Positions 59,930-64,000 of a stretch of 64,000 nucleotides of DNA are shown here, in pieces. The position numbers were made by a program, and so were the translations under genes. Below the pieces are notes generated by a model. That model was not told the DNA's origin. It did not search any database and saw nothing but the letters and a program-made list of their open reading frames with translations. The stretch comes from an uncultured Granulosicoccaceae bacterium (GTDB lineage: Bacteria; Pseudomonadota; Gammaproteobacteria; Granulosicoccales; Granulosicoccaceae): assembly GCA_937922675.1 (NCBI GenBank), contig CALAJN010000009.1, forward strand, positions 62,001-126,000. Reading direction: 5' to 3'. Position 1 is the stretch's first letter, and every line of letters begins with the position of its first letter.

Positions 59930-61185
59930 GCTCGCCTGCAAGCTCGCCCGTGAGCTCGCCCGTGAGCTCGCCAGCAGGCTCACCAGCGGCCTTTTTGCGA
60001 CACGGGACTGTGACCGCCGCGTTGCTTGGGGCCGCATGGCTAATCACCCTTTCGGTAACGGTCGCTGTGGCGATGTCCTTCGCCACTGGTGCGGCCTTTC
60101 GGCCAAACCTCTTGTGGTCCCTGGTCTGGGGTGCAACGGCCGGAGTTGCACTTCTACATCTCCGGTACACCTCCGTCATAGCTGCCGCACTGATAGCCGC
60201 GACACTCTGGGAACCCTTGTCGCCAATGCCCATGCAGGCCACGCCAACGGTACTGGTGATCGGTGCAGGCTGCCTGATTGTTGGCTTTGTCTGGGCCATG
60301 CACAACACGCTGGCAGGCCTTGGCACCGGTGCCAACAATCGACATACATTCGAAGCTGCCGTGATCCGCTTCCTGACAGGCTTTGGCTATCTGTTTTTTA
60401 CCGCAATCGTTGCCATCCCCTTCTGGGTGATGCTGATGACCTCGTTCAAAAATCGTGCAGAGCTTGTGGCCAATCCGCTCGATTTCTCACTGGACTTGTC
60501 CAAGGGTGCGGATCTGTTTCGTTCCTATGAAGAGCTGTTCACACAGTTCAACTTTGGCACCTACCTCGCCAACAGCTTCCTCATCTCGGTGGCAACAGTG
60601 TTGCTGACACTGCTGTTTGCCATACCGGGAGCCTATGCGGTAGCGCGCTTGCGCTTCTCGGGCCGCGCCGCCTTCAGTCGTGGCATTCTGTTGATCTACA
60701 TGGTGCCGATGATCGTGCTGGCCTTGCCCATCTACATCGCCTTTTCGGTGACCGGGCTCAGAAACTCCATAGCCGGCATCCTGATGATCTACCCGGTGAC
60801 CACAATTCCTGTCGCGCTCTACATGCTGCAAGGCTATTTCCGAGGTTTGCCAGCAGAAGTTGAGGAAGCGGGCTTGATGGACGGACTCAATCGCCTGCAA
60901 GTGATCTGGAAAATCACACTACCCTTGTCGCTACCAGCGCTGGCATCAGTGTCCTTGTATGTCTTCATGATCGCCTGGAATGAGTTTCTGCTCGCCTTCA
61001 TGCTGCTCGATGATCCCTCGACCTTCACATTGACTCGCGGCATCGCATCGCTCGACTCCTCGGAAGTGCCGCGCCAACACCTGATGGCAGGATCGGTTAT
61101 CGCGACAGTACCCGTCATGGCCCTGTTTCTCGGGCTGGAACGCTTCATGACTCGCGGCCTTGCTGCAGGCTCGGTCAAGGGATAA
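59926..61185 (+). CDS. ABC transporter permease (MalG-like) with N-terminal extension
   Basis: A 419-residue permease, longer than the usual about 280. It starts with GTG overlapping the previous stop (GTGA). Residues 2-20 are S-S-P-repeat; about 27-126 hold four extra hydrophobic segments; the typical MalG core begins near 150 and has the EAA loop E-E-A-G-L-M-D-G-L-N near 315. The C-terminus A-A-G-S-V-K-G is the standard ending of the family. It pairs with the preceding permease. The function of the extra helices is unknown. Confidence 0.9.
   Translation: MSSPASSPVSSPVSSPAGSPAAFLRHGTVTAALLGAAWLITLSVTVAVAMSFATGAAFRPNLLWSLVWGATAGVALLHLRYTSVIAAALIAATLWEPLSPMPMQATPTVLVIGAGCLIVGFVWAMHNTLAGLGTGANNRHTFEAAVIRFLTGFGYLFFTAIVAIPFWVMLMTSFKNRAELVANPLDFSLDLSKGADLFRSYEELFTQFNFGTYLANSFLISVATVLLTLLFAIPGAYAVARLRFSGRAAFSRGILLIYMVPMIVLALPIYIAFSVTGLRNSIAGILMIYPVTTIPVALYMLQGYFRGLPAEVEEAGLMDGLNRLQVIWKITLPLSLPALASVSLYVFMIAWNEFLLAFMLLDDPSTFTLTRGIASLDSSEVPRQHLMAGSVIATVPVMALFLGLERFMTRGLAAGSVKG
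59929..59988 (+). repeat. Five tandem 12-bp units (S-S-P repeat) at the permease start
   Basis: Units of the form AGCTCGCC(C/T/A)G(T/C)(G/A), the second and third identical, the last diverged (GGCTCACCAGCG). They encode S-S-P-V/A repeats at the N-terminus of the second permease. Confidence 0.9.
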
Positions 61186-61188
61186 AAG

Positions 61189-62439
61189 ATGAACCCGGAT
61201 CTGGACGAACGCGCGCGCGCCATTCTTGTCGCAAATGATCGAGGGGGATACACCATCCCCACAGCCGGTCTGTATCCCTACCAATGGAACTGGGATTCGG
61301 CGCTGGCCGCCTGGGGATTCTCCAGCTTCGACATTGACCGCGCGTGGACAGAGCTTGAGACCCTGTTGGACGGTCAGTGGGACAGCGGCATGGTCCCGCA
61401 CATACTGTTTCGTGCGCATGACCCGAGCTACTTTCCGGGGCCAGATGTCTGGTCAAGCGGCACAACACCATCGAGCTCTGGCATTACGCAACCGCCGGTT
61501 GCCGCCAGTATGGCTCGCCTTGTCTGGGAGGCCGACATTGATCAGGGTCGCGCACGAGTTGCCAAACTCTTCCCTAAATTACAAACATGGCACCGATGGT
61601 TCATGCAACACCGGGTACGAGAGGGGGCTGTCGCCGTCACCCACCCCTGGGAGAGTGGGCGCGACAACTGCCCGGATTGGGACATCGGTATGGCGGCTAT
61701 CGACGGCTCGGGTGTTGGACCCTATGAGCGACGCGACACCGGCCACGTGGATCCATCCATGCGCCCAACCAGGGAACAATACGATCGCTTTCTGACGATT
61801 CTCTACTGGGGGCGCAACGTGGCATGGGATGCCGAACGCATCATGGCAGACGGGCCATTTCTTATGGCAGACCCGGGCACGCACTTCATTCTCATGCGAG
61901 CCAACGAAGATCTTGCCTGGATGGCGCGGCAGCTTGGCGAGGATGACAAGGAAATAATGGACTGGCAGTCGATATTGAAAGGTGGCTGTGATTTCATCTG
62001 GAATGAGGCGCTGGGCGCTTATGACGCTCGCGATATGCGTAGTGGCGCGTTTGCGGGAGTTCTGGGCTCCGGTGCCATGCTTGCCTATTATGCAGACGCT
62101 GCACGTCCTGCTCTTGATGCTCACTTGATGCGTAGCTGGGATGCCGTGCGCTACGGCCTGCCCTCCTCGGACCCGGAGGCTGCCCACTTTGATCCGCGAC
62201 GCTACTGGCGCGGACCCGCGTGGCCATTTCTCAATGCTTTGATCGCACGCGGCCTTGCCATGTCCGGCAAGCAACAGCTCGCCGAACGCCTGCGGCGCGA
62301 AACAGCAGAGGCCATCGAGCAAGGCGGGTTCAGCGAGTATTTTGATCCCATTGACGGCACGCCTTGCGGCGGTCCGGATTTCACCTGGACCGCCGCCATC
62401 TGGCTGACCTGGGCGGGACTCGGTCCAACCCCATCCTGA
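61189..62439 (+). CDS. GH63-like glycoside hydrolase (mannosylglycerate/glucosylglycerate hydrolase type)
   Basis: A 416-residue cytoplasmic (alpha/alpha)6-barrel protein without a signal peptide. Motifs follow the MgH/GgH branch of GH63: Y-Q-W-N-W-D-S near residue 31 and W-E-S-G-R-D-N-C-P-D-W-D at 154-165, with the likely catalytic Asp159. Later come Y-W-R-G-P-A-W-P-F-L-N near 340, and the E-Y-F-D-P block near 383 with the likely second acid. Known members split mannosylglycerate or glucosylglycerate to sugar and glycerate. It lies between permease and ATPase of an importer, so it probably acts on the imported solute. Trehalase-like activity is the alternative. Confidence 0.82.
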   Translation: MNPDLDERARAILVANDRGGYTIPTAGLYPYQWNWDSALAAWGFSSFDIDRAWTELETLLDGQWDSGMVPHILFRAHDPSYFPGPDVWSSGTTPSSSGITQPPVAASMARLVWEADIDQGRARVAKLFPKLQTWHRWFMQHRVREGAVAVTHPWESGRDNCPDWDIGMAAIDGSGVGPYERRDTGHVDPSMRPTREQYDRFLTILYWGRNVAWDAERIMADGPFLMADPGTHFILMRANEDLAWMARQLGEDDKEIMDWQSILKGGCDFIWNEALGAYDARDMRSGAFAGVLGSGAMLAYYADAARPALDAHLMRSWDAVRYGLPSSDPEAAHFDPRRYWRGPAWPFLNALIARGLAMSGKQQLAERLRRETAEAIEQGGFSEYFDPIDGTPCGGPDFTWTAAIWLTWAGLGPTPS

Positions 62440-62452
62440 TGAGTAGACACTG

Positions 62453-63478
62453 ATGGCTTCACTGGAATTGATCGGTGCCGAGAAGTGGTTCGGCGATCTA
62501 CAAGTGATCAGAGGCGTGAATCTCGCCATCAACGAGGGCGAGTTCGTGATCTTTGTCGGGCCCTCCGGCTGTGGAAAATCCACATTGCTGCGCATGATCG
62601 CAGGGCTCGAGGAAACCTCGCGCGGACAGATCATGGTCGACGGTCGCGATGCCACAGCCGAGCCGCCTTCACAACGCGGTCTTGCCATGGTCTTTCAGTC
62701 CTACGCCCTGTATCCGCACCTGTCGGTACGCGAGAACGTCGGCTTCCCACTCAAGGCTGCAGGCGTAGAGCGCGCCGAGATAGACCGACGTGTCAATGAG
62801 GCAAGCCTTGTCCTGAAACTTGACGACTATCTGGACAGAAGACCCAAGGATCTTTCCGGCGGTCAGCGTCAGCGAGTGGCCATCGGACGGTGCATCGTGC
62901 GCGAGCCTGCCGCTTTTCTGTTTGATGAGCCACTGTCGAATCTGGATGCCGCACTGCGCGTTGAGATGCGCTACGAAATTGCCAAACTTCACCGCACCCT
63001 GGCGGCCACGATGGTGTACGTCACCCACGATCAGGTTGAAGCGATGACGCTGGCAGATCGCATTGTTGTACTCGATGGCGGGCGCATTGCACAAGTTGGC
63101 ACTCCACGCCAACTCTACGAGTCACCCAGCAATCTGTTTGTTGCGCAATTCATCGGCTCACCCAGCATGAACGTGTTTGATGCCGCGGCCGTACCCTCCA
63201 TAAATGCCCCCGCCGCAGCCGTCAAACTCGGAATCAGACCCGAGGCCTTGAGTATCGGCGCTGTCGACCAAGGCCCTATCGCCGCTCAGATAGACGTGCT
63301 CGAATACCTCGGTGCCGACACCTATGTCATCGTTGATGCGGGCAAGGCCGGGCGCATGACGGTGCGCGTCGTCGGGCCGGTGGAGCTCAGAACCGGCGAG
63401 AACGTGTCCTTGTCATTCGAGCCAAACGCCCTGCACGCCTTCGATGCTCAGGGGCATCGGCTTAACTCGGCGCTTTGA
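62453..63478 (+). CDS. ABC transporter ATP-binding protein (MalK/UgpC-like)
   Basis: A 341-residue ATPase with C-terminal regulatory (TOBE/OB) domain. Walker A G-P-S-G-C-G-K-S near residue 37, Q-loop F-Q-S-Y-A-L-Y-P-H, signature L-S-G-G-Q-R-Q-R near 135, Walker B L-F-D-E-P-L-S-N-L-D, and H-switch V-T-H-D. The C-terminal half (from about 240) includes L-G-I-R-P-E, as in CUT1 sugar importers. It completes the importer; such ATPases may also serve other importers. Confidence 0.94.
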   Translation: MASLELIGAEKWFGDLQVIRGVNLAINEGEFVIFVGPSGCGKSTLLRMIAGLEETSRGQIMVDGRDATAEPPSQRGLAMVFQSYALYPHLSVRENVGFPLKAAGVERAEIDRRVNEASLVLKLDDYLDRRPKDLSGGQRQRVAIGRCIVREPAAFLFDEPLSNLDAALRVEMRYEIAKLHRTLAATMVYVTHDQVEAMTLADRIVVLDGGRIAQVGTPRQLYESPSNLFVAQFIGSPSMNVFDAAAVPSINAPAAAVKLGIRPEALSIGAVDQGPIAAQIDVLEYLGADTYVIVDAGKAGRMTVRVVGPVELRTGENVSLSFEPNALHAFDAQGHRLNSAL

Positions 63479-63487
63479 CTCGCTGCT

Positions 63488-64000
63488 CTAGCTGGGAGCC
63501 TTGGGTGCCTTTTGATACAAGGGCATGACCAGGGCCGCGTAGCGCGTCAGATCTGCAATTCGTGTCTCTGGCGAAGGGTGCGTCGACAAGAATTCAGGCT
63601 GGCTGCGCGCGCCGGTGGCAGCGCCCATTTTTCGCCAGACATTTATGGCTGCTCGCGGGTCGTAACCAGCTCGCGCCATCAACTCCACGCCAACCCGATC
63701 CGCTTCTGTCTCGTGTGTGCGACTGTTCTTCATCGCAAAAGTTGAGTTGTAGGCGAGCTGTGCCATCGCCTGCGTATTTCCACCGATGCCGGCCAAGGTG
63801 CCACCCACACCGACCAATAGCTGCAGTGTGGCAGCCTCCGATGCACGTTCGCGCGAGTGCTCACGCAAGGCGTGCGCAATCTCATGACCCATGATCGCAG
63901 CGATTTCAGCATCGGTCAGTTTCAGCTTGTTGATGATGCCGGAATAGAAGGCAATCTTGCCCCCGGGCATGGCCCAGGCATTGAGCTGATCCGACTCGAT
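63488..64000 (-). CDS. M48 family metalloprotease (partial, 5' end outside window)
   Basis: An open frame of 171 codons that enters from the right edge and stops at 63488. The zinc motif H-E-I-A-H and the third ligand in H-E-T-E-A-D-R-V-G (about 60 residues later) show an M48 peptidase. E-S-D-Q-L-N-A-W-A-M-P-G-G-K upstream matches the YcaL/LoiP type (G-G-K-I-A-F-Y-S-G). It ends in a short Lys/Pro tail. Family members are periplasmic lipoproteins or secreted proteases; the N-terminus is not visible. Convergent with the ABC ATPase gene, 9 bases apart. Confidence 0.92.
   Translation of the reverse strand: MESDQLNAWAMPGGKIAFYSGIINKLKLTDAEIAAIMGHEIAHALREHSRERASEAATLQLLVGVGGTLAGIGGNTQAMAQLAYNSTFAMKNSRTHETEADRVGVELMARAGYDPRAAINVWRKMGAATGARSQPEFLSTHPSPETRIADLTRYAALVMPLYQKAPKAPS

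Noticed and set aside
61579-62688. 369-residue open frame on the minus strand
   Set aside because: It is antisense to the GH63-like hydrolase and ATPase genes, both well supported; no domain is visible in it.

Overview
The window looks like chromosomal core sequence from a free-living, probably marine or otherwise aquatic, gammaproteobacterium. This rests on gene order: ruvC-ruvA-ruvB, ybgC-tolQ-tolR-tolA-tolB-pal-cpoB-tRNA-Lys, holD-like-rimI, ilvI-ilvH-ilvC-pssA, and aspS-nudB-yebC are all arrangements known from Gammaproteobacteria. AvtA, RapA, CysB, PrfC and ModF homologues point the same way. The DNA reads as moderately GC-rich throughout. I could not assign a genus. I saw no insertion sequence, prophage, integrase, CRISPR array or rRNA.

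Layout. 1-4046 (minus): a MoxR-DUF58-DUF4381-BatA-BatB operon (BatB cut by the left edge), preceded in the same direction by a Big_2-type lipoprotein and a beta-barrel protein (4157-6111). 6152-9462 (minus): a photolyase coupled to an unusual acetate kinase-PduL fusion. 9657-9860: a cold-shock protein with a TTG start and a clear terminator. 10163-17412 (plus): avtA, rapA, xthA, a small barrel protein and a large calcium-repeat (TSP3-like) surface protein with a sorting tail. 17498-20228 (minus): cysB, a YumC-type ferredoxin-NADP reductase and a small envelope protein. 20425-30974 (mostly minus): prfC, rimI, a HolD-like gene, pssA, modF, ilvC, then a plus-strand Kelch protein that separates ilvC from ilvH-ilvI. 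31540-34666: a BepA-like M48 protease and, convergent to it, pckA. 35253-39793 (minus): two OmpA-domain barrel proteins, one with two OmpA domains, and a VTT/DedA-like membrane protein. 39911-46362 (minus): tRNA-Lys and the whole tol-pal operon with ybgC. 46508-54835 (minus): ruvB, ruvA, ruvC, yebC, an alpha/beta hydrolase, nudB, a membrane-anchored coiled-coil/HhH protein and aspS. 55000-56666 (plus): adenosine kinase and a rhomboid protease, followed by a minus-strand DUF3592 protein. 57281-63478 (plus): a complete carbohydrate ABC importer operon (binding protein, two permeases, GH63-like hydrolase, ATPase). A second M48 protease is cut by the right edge.

How the genes work together. Most of the window is housekeeping: branched-chain amino-acid synthesis (ilvIHC, avtA), DNA repair and recombination (phr, xthA, ruvABC), translation (aspS, prfC, rimI, tRNA-Lys) and envelope integrity (tol-pal, OmpA proteins, BepA). 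The accessory interest lies in (i) the AckA-PduL fusion, (ii) the importer plus GH63 hydrolase, which looks like a scavenging route for glucosylglycerate/mannosylglycerate-type solutes and whose permeases carry unusual extra domains, (iii) surface proteins (TSP3-like, Kelch) with C-terminal sorting-like tails, and (iv) genes inserted into otherwise conserved operons (Kelch, modF, coiled-coil/HhH). I did not find a clearly new defence or mobile system; these four points are the best candidates for undescribed biology.
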